Origin: JBBDJG01 sp040880005
GTDB taxonomy: Bacteria; Actinomycetota; Thermoleophilia; Solirubrobacterales; JBBDJG01
DNA: 64,000 nucleotides
Direction: 5' to 3'
NCBI GenBank assembly: GCA_040880005.1
Contig: JBBDJG010000012.1
Coordinates: 1 to 64,000, forward strand
Shown here: piece after piece, positions 23,584 through 31,493 of the stretch
Numbering within the stretch: position 1 is the stretch's first letter
Layout of the letters: each line of letters starts with the position of its first letter
Notes under the pieces: model-generated
Database searches by the model: none
Seen by the model: only the letters and a program-made list of their open reading frames with translations
What the model was told of the DNA's origin: nothing
Translations under genes and position numbers: made by a program

Positions 23584-25239
23584 ATGGATCTCGAGCGCGC
23601 CCACACGATTGCCCGCGAACGCGGGCCCAACATGGTGGTCTATTGGATCGTCCGCGCGATTCTGCAACCGGCCTCACATGTTTACTTCCGCCTTCGCCGG
23701 ACCGGCATCGATCACATTCCGCGCGAAGGGCCGGTGCTGCTGGCGGCCAACCACCGCAGCTTCTCGGATCCGTTCTTCATCGGGATGTGCATCGGCCGGC
23801 CGCTGCGTTTCGTCGCCAAGGTCGAGCTGTTCGACAGAGGTTGGAAGGCGCGGCTGTTGCTCGCGCTGGGGGCGTTCCCGATTCGGCGCAACGAGTCCGA
23901 CGAGCAGGCGATGGAGACTGCTCGCGTGATCCTCGAGCAGGGCGGTGCGGTCGGGATCTTCCCCGAGGGCACGCGCGTGCGGCCGGGCCCGCTCGGCGAG
24001 CCGCGGCGCGGCGTCGGGCGGCTGGCGCTCGAGACGGGCGCCCCGGTGGTGCCGATCGCGGTCGGTGGGACGCAGGACATCCGCGACGGCTGGCGCGTAC
24101 GCCCTCGCCGCGTGGACGTGCGCTGCGGTCGCCTGCTGACATTCCCGCGCCCGGTTGACGGCGCCGTCAGCGCCCGCATGGCGACCGAGGTGACCGGTCG
24201 CATCTGGTCCTGCGTATCTCTTCAATGGGAGTGGCTCGGAGGCGTCGTACCCGCGCGGCGCGCGGTCGTCGTCGGTGCAGGGAGCTGGGGCACCGCTGTC
24301 GCAACTCTGCTGGCACGCGGAGGCGCGTCGGTTCAACTCGTTGCGCGCAACGCCGAGCAGGCCGCGCGCATGCGCGAACAGCGCTCGAACGATCGCTACC
24401 TTCCCGGCGTCGAGCTTGACGAGTCGGTCGAGCCGCTTACGCTCGGTGAGGTTCGCTGGCCCGGCGCCGACGTGCTTTGTCTGGCGGTGCCGTCGCGCGA
24501 TCTCCCCGACGCGCTCCAGCGGCTCGAGTCCGTCGTGCCGGCGGCCACCGGCGTTGTGGTGTTGAGCAAGGGCCTCGTCGCGCCCGACGGACGCCTGCCG
24601 TCCTCCTACATTCTCGAAAGGCTGGGTCGGCACCCAGTGGCTTGTGTCGGCGGCCCGGCTCACGCGCTGGAGGCAGTGACGCAGGGTGCGTCGCTGACGA
24701 TCGCCGGCGCGGATCGACTTTTCTGCGAACGGCTGCGCAGTGTTTTCACCGCCGCCGGGATTGCCTGCGACGTCAGCTCCGACATCGTTGGAGTGCAGAT
24801 GGCCGGAGTGGCCAAGAACGCCGCCGCGCTGGCGGCGGGAGCCGCGATCGCGCAGGGGCCCAACGCGGCCGGTGCCGCGGCGGGCCGCGTGTATTCCGAG
24901 TGCGCTCGGTTCGCGCGCGCCTACGGCGCGCAGCGGGAGAGCTTCACGGGAGTCGCGGGTGCCGGCGACCTGGTCGCGACGGTGCTCGCTTCCGGCTCCC
25001 GCAACCGGCGCGCCGGCGAGCTGCTCTCCGAGGGCGTGCCGGCGCAGGAGATCGCCACGATGCTGGGCCAGGTGCCCGAAGCCGTCGATACGGTGCCCGC
25101 GCTCGACGCCGCGGCACGCCGGGCGGGCGTCCGTGCACCGGCGATCGCCGAGCTGGCCGGACTGGTGACCGGAAGGCTCGAGCACGAGCGTTGGGTCGCA
25201 CGTGCGGCGCGGGCGACAACGAACGCGAGGGCGGCGTAG
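23584..25239 (+). CDS. Fused 1-acylglycerol-3-phosphate acyltransferase / NAD(P)-dependent glycerol-3-phosphate dehydrogenase
   Basis: About 551 residues. The N-terminal part (to about 220) is a PlsC-type acyltransferase with NHRSFSDPFF (H-x4-D) and FPEGTR. From about 225 a complete GpsA begins: the nucleotide-binding loop GAGSWGTAVA, the VLSKGL segment, the catalytic Lys in AGVAKNAAALAAG and GAGDLVATV. GpsA makes glycerol-3-phosphate from dihydroxyacetone phosphate and acyltransferases build phosphatidate from it, so the fusion joins steps of one phospholipid pathway. ATG 23584 is chosen because earlier in-frame codons run towards the tRNA; ATG 23632 is possible. Confidence 0.85.
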   Translation: MDLERAHTIARERGPNMVVYWIVRAILQPASHVYFRLRRTGIDHIPREGPVLLAANHRSFSDPFFIGMCIGRPLRFVAKVELFDRGWKARLLLALGAFPIRRNESDEQAMETARVILEQGGAVGIFPEGTRVRPGPLGEPRRGVGRLALETGAPVVPIAVGGTQDIRDGWRVRPRRVDVRCGRLLTFPRPVDGAVSARMATEVTGRIWSCVSLQWEWLGGVVPARRAVVVGAGSWGTAVATLLARGGASVQLVARNAEQAARMREQRSNDRYLPGVELDESVEPLTLGEVRWPGADVLCLAVPSRDLPDALQRLESVVPAATGVVVLSKGLVAPDGRLPSSYILERLGRHPVACVGGPAHALEAVTQGASLTIAGADRLFCERLRSVFTAAGIACDVSSDIVGVQMAGVAKNAAALAAGAAIAQGPNAAGAAAGRVYSECARFARAYGAQRESFTGVAGAGDLVATVLASGSRNRRAGELLSEGVPAQEIATMLGQVPEAVDTVPALDAAARRAGVRAPAIAELAGLVTGRLEHERWVARAARATTNARAA

Positions 25240-25271
25240 GAGCTCGATGCCCGCAGCCAAGTACGCTTGCA

Positions 25272-25853
25272 GTGGTGGCCGCCAAACCGGACAAAGCCTC
25301 TGGCCCGGACTCCTTGCGCGCGCACGACAAGGCGACGCTCGATCGGGAGTTCTCCGACTTCTACCGTGCCCATCTGCGCGACATCTACAACTACACCTAC
25401 TATCGCACCAGCAACCATCACGACGCCGAGGACCTGACCACGCAGACCTTCATCCAGGCCTACCGGCATTTCGAGCGCGCCAAGCGCGAGTCGAACGGGC
25501 GGCCGTTGCGTCCATGGCTCGTGCGGATCGCGCACAACCTTGCCGCCAACTACTACCGGGACCGCGCGCGCAGGCCGACCTCGACGCTGGACGTGGCCGA
25601 GCTGGTCGCCTCGTCCGGCAACACCGAGGATCTGGTCGTGGGCCACGAGGAGGCGACCGCGGTGCTGCGCGGGGTGCAGTCGCTGCCCGAGGAGCGGCGT
25701 GAGGCTTTGATCATGAGATTCGCGATGGGAATGGACAACAAGGAGATCGCAAGCGCACTTGGCAAGACCGAGGGCGCGACCAAGGTGTTGATCCACCGCG
25801 CGATCAAACAACTGAAGCAGGACCTGAGCAAGGACGGTGGCGAGAATGAGTGA
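25272..25853 (+). CDS. ECF-type RNA polymerase sigma factor
   Basis: 193 residues. Region 2 is seen in FSDFYRAHLRDIYNYTYYRT...DAEDLTTQTFIQAYRHF, including the core-binding and -10 recognition helices. Region 4 is LPEERREALIMRFAMGMDNKEIASALGKTEGATKVLIHRAIKQL, a helix-turn-helix for the -35 element. GTG at 25272 or 25275 is the likely start. The stop overlaps the GTG of the next gene, which encodes a small membrane protein. No zinc-binding anti-sigma motif (H-x3-C-x2-C) is visible there, so control may be unusual. Target promoters are unknown. Confidence 0.88.
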   Translation: MVAAKPDKASGPDSLRAHDKATLDREFSDFYRAHLRDIYNYTYYRTSNHHDAEDLTTQTFIQAYRHFERAKRESNGRPLRPWLVRIAHNLAANYYRDRARRPTSTLDVAELVASSGNTEDLVVGHEEATAVLRGVQSLPEERREALIMRFAMGMDNKEIASALGKTEGATKVLIHRAIKQLKQDLSKDGGENE

Positions 25854-26224
25854 CCATGACTAAGGCTGCGATGCACGCGGACGACGGCAGGGACTTCGTA
25901 CGGCTGCTCGAGAACGTGCTGGCGCCGATCGAGCCCCCGGCCACTCTGGCAGGCGAGCTCGAGCAGCGGCTGACCGACGTTCAGTCGGCGGCGATCGAGG
26001 CGCTCGAAGGGTTGTCCGACTGGGAGGCGGCGGCGTTTCGCGACCCCCGCAACTGGGTGCGGCCGGCGGCGGCAGTGGCGATCGGGACAGCGGCCGGCGC
26101 GGCACTCGTCGTGTTGCGTGTGCGCCACTCGCGCAAGCGTTCCAGCGGCTTGCGAGGGCTGGCGCGACAGAGCACCAAGGAAGTGCTGGGCGCGCTTGAG
26201 CCGCTGAGAGCCAGGCTCAAGTAA
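25850..26224 (+). CDS. Small single-helix membrane protein downstream of the sigma factor
   Basis: About 124 residues from GTG 25850 (or ATG 25856), overlapping the sigma factor stop. An acidic N-terminal region (DDGRDFVRLLENVLAPIEPP) with an amphipathic helix is followed by one membrane segment (WVRPAAAVAIGTAAGAALVVLRV) and a basic C-terminal tail. Genes in this position often encode anti-sigma factors, but the zinc anti-sigma motif is absent. An anti-sigma role is inferred from gene order only. Confidence 0.6.
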   Translation: MTMTKAAMHADDGRDFVRLLENVLAPIEPPATLAGELEQRLTDVQSAAIEALEGLSDWEAAAFRDPRNWVRPAAAVAIGTAAGAALVVLRVRHSRKRSSGLRGLARQSTKEVLGALEPLRARLK

Positions 26225-26419
26225 GCTGGGCCCGGCGACGCGAAGACGGGCTGTGGGCGTTATGCGCCCGCTGGCCGGTCTGCTAGTTTGACCGCGTCGG
26301 ATAGATGAGCGACGACGACCTTCCTCGAAGTCCGAGCGGACACCCCGCCGGCGTACGAACGCTGATGCAGGCGCCGGGCCAATCGGTTCGATTGCCCGCG
26401 CGGCAAGCGAGCACATGAC

Positions 26420-27727
26420 GTGAGCGCGACGCTGCTGCTCTTTTTCCTGGTCGTGCTGATTGCGGTCAACGGCTTCTTCGTTGCGGCCGAGTTCGCGCTC
26501 GTCCGTGCACGCAAGTCGCGCATGGAGGAGCTTGCCAAGGACGGCTCGGCCGGTGCCGCCCAGGCCCTGCACGAGATCGACCACATCGACGAATACCTGT
26601 CGGCGTGTCAGCTCGGAATCACCCTGGCCTCGATCGGCCTCGGGTTTCTCGGCGAGCCGGCGATCGCCCGTTTGCTCGAGCCCTTGCTCGGGAATGTCGT
26701 CGGCCACGGGCTTGCCGTGGCGATCGCGATCACGCTCTCTTATCTGCTCGTTACGGCCGCGCACGTGATCGTCGGCGAGCAGGCACCGAAGATGATGGCG
26801 ATCACCCGCGCCGAGGGCACCTTGAAGCGAATCGCTCGGCCGCTCGATTGGTTCACGACGGTTCTCCACCCCTTCATCTGGGTGCTCAACAAGGCATCCA
26901 ACTTCGTTGTCACGCGCATATTCGGCATCAAGATCGACTCCGATCAGGAATCGACGACGGCCGAGGAGCTGCGAGTTCTGATAGCTCGCGGGGCCGAGGG
27001 GGGCAAGCTCGATCCCGGCGAGGCGGTGATGCTGACCGGCGTTTTCCACCTCCACGAGCAGGAGGCGCGGCAGGTCATGACGCCGATCCCCGCCGTCGTG
27101 ACGGTCAACGTTGACGTCACCGCACAGGATGCGTTGCGCCGCTGCATCGACTCCGGGCACACGAGATTGGTGGTGGTGGAGGAGGACAACCCCGACAAGG
27201 TGAGGGGCATCGTGCACGCGAACGGCCTCGCGCGCGCGCTGATGGACGAGGGCCCCGACACGGCACTCGAGCCGCTCGTGCGCGACGCGCTGATCATGCC
27301 CGAGACGAAGCCCCTCGACGATCTGCTCGCCGACATGCAGAGGCAGCGCACCTCGATCGCGGTGATCGTCGACGAGTTCGGCCGCACCGCGGGCATCGTG
27401 ACGATCGAGGACATCATCGAAGAGATCGTCGGCGAGATCGTCGACGAGACCGATCCGGTGCTGTCGTCGGTGCGGCGGCTGGTCAACGGCGACTGGTTCG
27501 TTCGCGGCCACGTGTCGCTCGACGACCTGGCGGACGCCGGGATCGAGCTGCCGGTGGACTCGGAGGCCTACACCTCGGTAGGCGGCTACGTCTTCACGGA
27601 GCTCGGTCGCCTGCCCAAGCGCGGCGACGTCATCGACGCCAACGGTTTCCAGATACGAGTCGAGTCGGTGCGCGAGAACCGCATCGAAGCGGTTCGCATT
27701 CACCCGACGTCAACGGCGGCCACGTAG
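26420..27727 (+). CDS. CNNM/CorC (HlyC/CorC) family protein with CBS domains
   Basis: 435 residues. The N-terminal DUF21 membrane domain (about 1-180) has the family pattern NGFFVAAEFALVRARKSRMEEL and SACQLGITLASIGLGFLGEP. Two CBS domains follow (about 205-330), with VMTPIPAVVTV and the end of the second in RTAGIVTIEDIIEEIVGEI. A C-terminal transporter-associated domain (from about 345) completes the protein. Members move or sense Mg2+ or Na+; some affect membrane integrity. The start is GTG 26420. About 190 bases upstream hold no gene and no riboswitch that I recognise. Confidence 0.9.
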   Translation: MSATLLLFFLVVLIAVNGFFVAAEFALVRARKSRMEELAKDGSAGAAQALHEIDHIDEYLSACQLGITLASIGLGFLGEPAIARLLEPLLGNVVGHGLAVAIAITLSYLLVTAAHVIVGEQAPKMMAITRAEGTLKRIARPLDWFTTVLHPFIWVLNKASNFVVTRIFGIKIDSDQESTTAEELRVLIARGAEGGKLDPGEAVMLTGVFHLHEQEARQVMTPIPAVVTVNVDVTAQDALRRCIDSGHTRLVVVEEDNPDKVRGIVHANGLARALMDEGPDTALEPLVRDALIMPETKPLDDLLADMQRQRTSIAVIVDEFGRTAGIVTIEDIIEEIVGEIVDETDPVLSSVRRLVNGDWFVRGHVSLDDLADAGIELPVDSEAYTSVGGYVFTELGRLPKRGDVIDANGFQIRVESVRENRIEAVRIHPTSTAAT

Positions 27728-27836
27728 TGCACCGGCGGGCGTCAAGCCCATCGCAAAGCGCAATTGATGCCCTTCCGTCCGCGATTGCCCCTTAAATGGC
27801 GGGTACACAAAGCGACAGCTTTGAGGGAGAGGCGTC

Positions 27837-28145
27837 ATGTGGTGCGTACGTTTCACCGAAAGCCAGCTCGAGACCCTCGGAGAGCTGATCAAGATCCAGG
27901 GGGAAGTTGGTCCGGATCTCGAGGGCGCGCTCGAGGCCCTGGAGTTGGCGCGCTGGGATGATCTGCCTGACGCGGAGCTGCCCTGGCGGCAGATCAGCGC
28001 GCAGGCCAAGCTTCAGGGCATCAGCGAGGCCGACGTGATCTGGGACCTCGCCGGGCGCAAGAAGGAGCCTACCGCTCCGCGTGCTCGCAAGACCACGGGC
28101 AGGCCCGGCAAGCGGCGCTCGCGCCGCACGCGCAGGGCGGCCTGA
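27837..28145 (+). CDS. Small protein with a strongly basic tail, unknown function
   Basis: 102 residues. A helical N-terminal part (MWCVRFTESQLETLGELIKIQG) and an acidic middle are followed by a C-terminal Lys/Arg/Thr tail (GRPGKRRSRRTRRAA) suited to nucleic-acid contact. GGGAGAGG lies 6 bases before ATG 27837. It stands alone between the CBS protein and the acyl-CoA catabolism genes. Not recognised. Confidence 0.6.
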   Translation: MWCVRFTESQLETLGELIKIQGEVGPDLEGALEALELARWDDLPDAELPWRQISAQAKLQGISEADVIWDLAGRKKEPTAPRARKTTGRPGKRRSRRTRRAA

Positions 28146-28164
28146 CCCTCGACACGGATTCGCG

Positions 28165-29034
28165 CTAGCGGTAGTCGTAGAAGCCGGCGCCGGACTTGCG
28201 GCCCAGCTTGCCCTCGCCGATCAGCTGCTTCATGCGCCCCGGTGCGACGTGGTGCGGGTCGCTCGTGTCGGCGTAGATTGCGTCGCCAATTGCTTCGGCG
28301 ACGTCGAGCCCGATCAGATCGAGCAGCTCGAGCGGGCCCATGCGATACGCGGCGCCGAGCTTCATGCAGGCGTCGAGATCGGCCGGCTCCATCCCGGTCC
28401 GCTCCAGCAGTCGCACCGCATTGAACAGATACGGGAACAGCAGGCGGTTGACGACGAATCCCGGCTCGTCGGGTACCTCGACCGGCGTCTTGCCGATCGC
28501 GCGGCAGAAAGCGAACACCCGCTCGCGGACGTCGGCGTCGTTTTCGCTCGTGAAGCAGACCTCGATCAGGTCCATGCGCGTCACGGGGTTGAACACGTGC
28601 AGCCCGACGAAGCGTGTCGGGTCGCCGCTCGACTGACCCAGCGCCTCCACGTTCAGCGAAGAGGTCGTCGTCGCGAGCACCGCGTCATCTGGAAGCAGCT
28701 CGCGGATCTTCGGCAGCAGCCCGTGTTTGACCTGCTCGTCCTCGCGCACTGCCTCCACCACGAAGGTCGACTCGCGCAGGTCGGCGAGCGCGGTCGTGAC
28801 GCGGACACGGTCGATCGCCTCCGGGTGATCGAGCTTCTCGCACAGTTCGGCAACCGACTCGCGAGCCCGCTGTGCCGACTCTTCGCTGCGCGCCCAGAGC
28901 AGCGCATGGCCGCCGCGCTCGTGCACCGAACAGACCGCCAGGCCGACCGCGATCGTGCCGGCGCCCGCCACTCCAAGCCGCTCGCGCTCCAGCGAGGGGG
29001 TGCCCGCGGCCCCTCTTTGCTCAGGTTGACTCAT
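28165..29034 (-). CDS. 3-hydroxyacyl-CoA (3-hydroxybutyryl-CoA) dehydrogenase
   Basis: 289 residues. The NAD-binding loop is GVAGAGTIAVGLA, a little off the usual GAGTMG. The catalytic His is in GLHVFNPVTRMDLIEV and the C-terminal helical domain carries VNRLLFPYLFNAV and GPLELLDLIGLD. It oxidises 3-hydroxyacyl-CoA to 3-ketoacyl-CoA, the step before the thiolase encoded divergently. ATG 29034 lies inside a palindrome (29026-29041) and has no Shine-Dalgarno sequence, so the mRNA may be leaderless or start further in; the first 16 residues are not conserved. Confidence 0.9.
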   Translation of the reverse strand: MSQPEQRGAAGTPSLERERLGVAGAGTIAVGLAVCSVHERGGHALLWARSEESAQRARESVAELCEKLDHPEAIDRVRVTTALADLRESTFVVEAVREDEQVKHGLLPKIRELLPDDAVLATTTSSLNVEALGQSSGDPTRFVGLHVFNPVTRMDLIEVCFTSENDADVRERVFAFCRAIGKTPVEVPDEPGFVVNRLLFPYLFNAVRLLERTGMEPADLDACMKLGAAYRMGPLELLDLIGLDVAEAIGDAIYADTSDPHHVAPGRMKQLIGEGKLGRKSGAGFYDYR

Positions 29035-29041
29035 CAGTCAA
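29026..29041. promoter_or_regulatory. Palindromic operator in the divergent promoter region of the beta-oxidation genes
   Basis: TTGACT-CATC-AGTCAA, matching the perfect palindrome at 35115-35134 in both arms. It covers the start codon of the minus-strand dehydrogenase gene and lies 65 bases before the thiolase gene. TetR-family regulators of acyl-CoA catabolism bind sites of this size and symmetry. Bases 29047-29052 (TAACAT) could be a -10 element for the plus strand with the TTGACT arm as -35 (15-base spacer). Confidence 0.6.
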
Positions 29042-29056
29042 TCGGATAACATAGCC

Positions 29057-29088
29057 CTCTGAGCGTCCAACCGCTCTGAGCATCCAAC
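29057..29088. repeat. Two 15-bp direct repeats in the thiolase leader
   Basis: CTCTGAGCGTCCAAC (29057-29071) and CTCTGAGCATCCAAC (29074-29088) differ at one base and have a 17-base period. They lie between the operator and the GGAGG site of the thiolase gene. They could be a second regulator site or a chance duplication. Confidence 0.4.
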
Positions 29089-29106
29089 TCTTACTGGAGG
29101 CAGATG

Positions 29107-30300
29107 ATGCGCAACGGCAACGGCCGTGAGGTTGTAATCGTCGAAGCGGCTCGCACCCCGATCGGGCGCGGTCACAAAGAGAAGGGCATCTACCGCGATA
29201 CCCACCCCAACGAGTTGCTGGGGAAGAGCTTCCAGGCGGTGATCGACCGTTCGGGCATTCCCGCCGAAGCGGTCGAGGACGTGATCTCCGGCTGCGTGCA
29301 GCAGTACGGCGAGCAGAGCTTCAACGTCGGCCGCAACGCCTGGCTTCAGCAGGGGCTTCCGGTGACGACCCCGGCCACGACCGTCGATCGCCAGTGCGGC
29401 TCCGCGCAGCAGGCGGTCAACTTCGGCGCGGCGCTTGTTGCTTCCGGCGTGCACGACGTCGTGATCGGCGGCGGCGTCGAGCACATGGGCCACATCCCGA
29501 TGGGCGTCGGCGTGATGGACCCGGAGTGGAGCGGCAAGGTCGGCAACCCCTTCCCGCCGGAGCTGATGGAGCGCTTCAACCTCGTGCCGCAGGGCATCTC
29601 GGCCGAGATGATCGCCGACAAGTGGGAGATTCCCCGTTCCGAACTGGACGAGATCGGCCTGCGCTCGCACCAGAACGCTGCCAAGGCGACCGACGAAGGT
29701 CGTTTCGAGCGCGAGATCATCCCGATGGAAGTCCGCGCCAACGGATCGACCGAGACGATCGTCAAAGACCAGGGCATCCGCCCGGACACCACGATCGAGG
29801 CGCTTGCCGGCTTGAAGACCGTTTTCAAGGAAGACGGCAAGGTCACGGCGGGCAACTCGAGCCAGATCTCCGACGGTGCCGCGGCCGTGCTGGTCATGAC
29901 ACGCGAGAAGGCCGACGAATACGGCCTCAAGCCACGCGCGCGGATCGTCGACCAGACGACGGTCGGCGTTGACCCCGTGATCATGCTGACCGGGCCGATC
30001 CCGGCCACGCAGAAGATTCTCGATCGCAACAAGATGAAGATCGGCGACATCGACCTGATCGAGATCAACGAGGCGTTCGCATCGGTGCTGGCCGCGTGGC
30101 GCCGCGAGCACGAGCCGGACATGGACCGTGTCAACGTCAACGGCGGCGCGATCGCGCTCGGTCACCCGCTCGGCTCGACCGGCGCGCGCCTGATCACGAC
30201 GCTGCTGCACGAGCTGGAGCGCTCCGACAAGGAGGTCGGCTTCGTGACGATGTGCTGCGGCGGCGGGCTCGGCACGGCCACGCTGATCGAGCGCATCTAG
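29107..30300 (+). CDS. Acetyl-CoA acyltransferase (thiolase)
   Basis: 397 residues. The active-site Cys is in DRQCGSAQQAV, the His in GGAIALGHPLGSTGAR, and the second Cys in MCCGGGLGTATLIERI; NEAFAS is also present. It cleaves 3-ketoacyl-CoA with CoA. ATG 29107 has GGAGG at 29096-29100 at good spacing; ATG 29104 is the alternative. It heads an operon with two acyl-CoA dehydrogenase genes 4 and 13 bases apart, and is divergent from the hydroxyacyl-CoA dehydrogenase gene. Its specificity cannot be read from the sequence. Confidence 0.93.
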   Translation: MRNGNGREVVIVEAARTPIGRGHKEKGIYRDTHPNELLGKSFQAVIDRSGIPAEAVEDVISGCVQQYGEQSFNVGRNAWLQQGLPVTTPATTVDRQCGSAQQAVNFGAALVASGVHDVVIGGGVEHMGHIPMGVGVMDPEWSGKVGNPFPPELMERFNLVPQGISAEMIADKWEIPRSELDEIGLRSHQNAAKATDEGRFEREIIPMEVRANGSTETIVKDQGIRPDTTIEALAGLKTVFKEDGKVTAGNSSQISDGAAAVLVMTREKADEYGLKPRARIVDQTTVGVDPVIMLTGPIPATQKILDRNKMKIGDIDLIEINEAFASVLAAWRREHEPDMDRVNVNGGAIALGHPLGSTGARLITTLLHELERSDKEVGFVTMCCGGGLGTATLIERI

Positions 30301-30304
30301 CCGC

Positions 30305-31480
30305 GTGGATCTCACGCTCAGCCCGAGCGAGCAGGCGTTCCGCGACGAGCTGCGCGAGTGGCTCGACGCCAATCACCCGGGCGACGGTCCGAAGGGCGAC
30401 GAGGAGAGCTTCGAGTTCGCCCGCGACTGGCAGCGCAAGCTGCACGAGGGCGGCTGGGCCGGCGTGCACTGGCCGACCGAGTACGGCGGCCGCGGCGCGA
30501 CGCTGATCGAGCAGGCGATTTTCTACGAGGAGCTGGTGCGCGCGAAGGCCCCTCGCATGGCCAACATCCTCGGCCTCGCGATGGGCGGTCCGGTTGTGAT
30601 CACGCACGGCACCGACGAGCAGAAGAGCCGCTATCTGGAGCCGATCCTCTCCGCCGAGGAGATCTGGTGCCAGGGCTTCTCCGAGCCCGAGGCGGGATCG
30701 GACCTCGCGTCGCTGAAAACCCGCGCCGTGAAGAAGGGCGACCAGTGGCGCGTGACCGGCCAGAAGGTGTGGACCACCTTCGCGCACAACGCCAAGTGGT
30801 GCATGCTGCTCGCGCGCAGCGACCCCGACGCGCCCAAGCACAAGGGCCTCACCTACTTCCTGATGGATATGGAGGAGGAAGGGATTGAGGTCAAGCCGCT
30901 GCGTCAAATCACCGGCGAGTCCGAGTTCAACGAGATCTTCATGGAGGAAGTGCGCATTCCCGATGCGAACGTGATCGGCGGCGAGGGCAACGGCTGGGGC
31001 GTGGCGATCACGACGTTGATGAACGAGCGCGCCGGCCTCGCGTTCGCAGCGCAGGCGGGCGTGCAGACCGCGTTCGAGAAGCTGATCGAGCTTGCCCACT
31101 CGACGCCGCACAACGGTGGAACGGCGGCTGAGGATCCCGTGATCCGCCAGAAGCTCGCGCAGATAAAGATCGACGCAGAGATCCTGCGGCTGACCAGCTA
31201 CCGCGGCCTGACGCAGATCATGAAGACCGGCGTCCCCGGGCCGGAGGGGTCGCTCGGCAAGTGGCAGTGGTCGGACACCAACCAGAAGCTGATGGAGCTG
31301 GCGATGGAGATCGAAGGCCCCTACTCGCAGCTGATGGGCGGTTCGGAGTTCGCGATCGCCGACGGCGAGTGGCAGTACTGGTTCCTGCGCACGCGCGCCA
31401 ACTCGATCGAGGGCGGCACCACCGAGATCCTTAGGAACATCGTCGCCGAGCGCGTGCTCGGCTTGCCAAAACTGCGCTAG
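30305..31480 (+). CDS. Acyl-CoA dehydrogenase (larger subunit of a probable pair)
   Basis: 391 residues from GTG 30305. FAD and substrate motifs: WCQGFSEPEAGSDLASLKT, the beta-domain GQKVWTTFAHNA, and the C-terminal RTRANSIEGGTTEILRNIVAERVLGLP. The Glu in IEGGT is at the position of the catalytic base. It belongs to the subgroup that pairs with a shorter partner lacking this Glu, as in actinobacterial sterol side-chain degradation. Four bases separate it from the thiolase gene and 13 from the partner gene. Confidence 0.9.
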   Translation: MDLTLSPSEQAFRDELREWLDANHPGDGPKGDEESFEFARDWQRKLHEGGWAGVHWPTEYGGRGATLIEQAIFYEELVRAKAPRMANILGLAMGGPVVITHGTDEQKSRYLEPILSAEEIWCQGFSEPEAGSDLASLKTRAVKKGDQWRVTGQKVWTTFAHNAKWCMLLARSDPDAPKHKGLTYFLMDMEEEGIEVKPLRQITGESEFNEIFMEEVRIPDANVIGGEGNGWGVAITTLMNERAGLAFAAQAGVQTAFEKLIELAHSTPHNGGTAAEDPVIRQKLAQIKIDAEILRLTSYRGLTQIMKTGVPGPEGSLGKWQWSDTNQKLMELAMEIEGPYSQLMGGSEFAIADGEWQYWFLRTRANSIEGGTTEILRNIVAERVLGLPKLR

Positions 31481-31493
31481 CGCGGAGCTGCGA

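Noticed and set aside
24477..25271. Upstream extension of the sigma factor frame over the fusion gene
   Set aside because: Arg-rich shadow of the GpsA part. Sigma region 2 begins soon after GTG 25272.
26225..26419. Magnesium (M-box) riboswitch upstream of the CNNM/CorC gene
   Set aside because: The 195-base leader is GC-rich with possible stems but shows none of the conserved M-box blocks.
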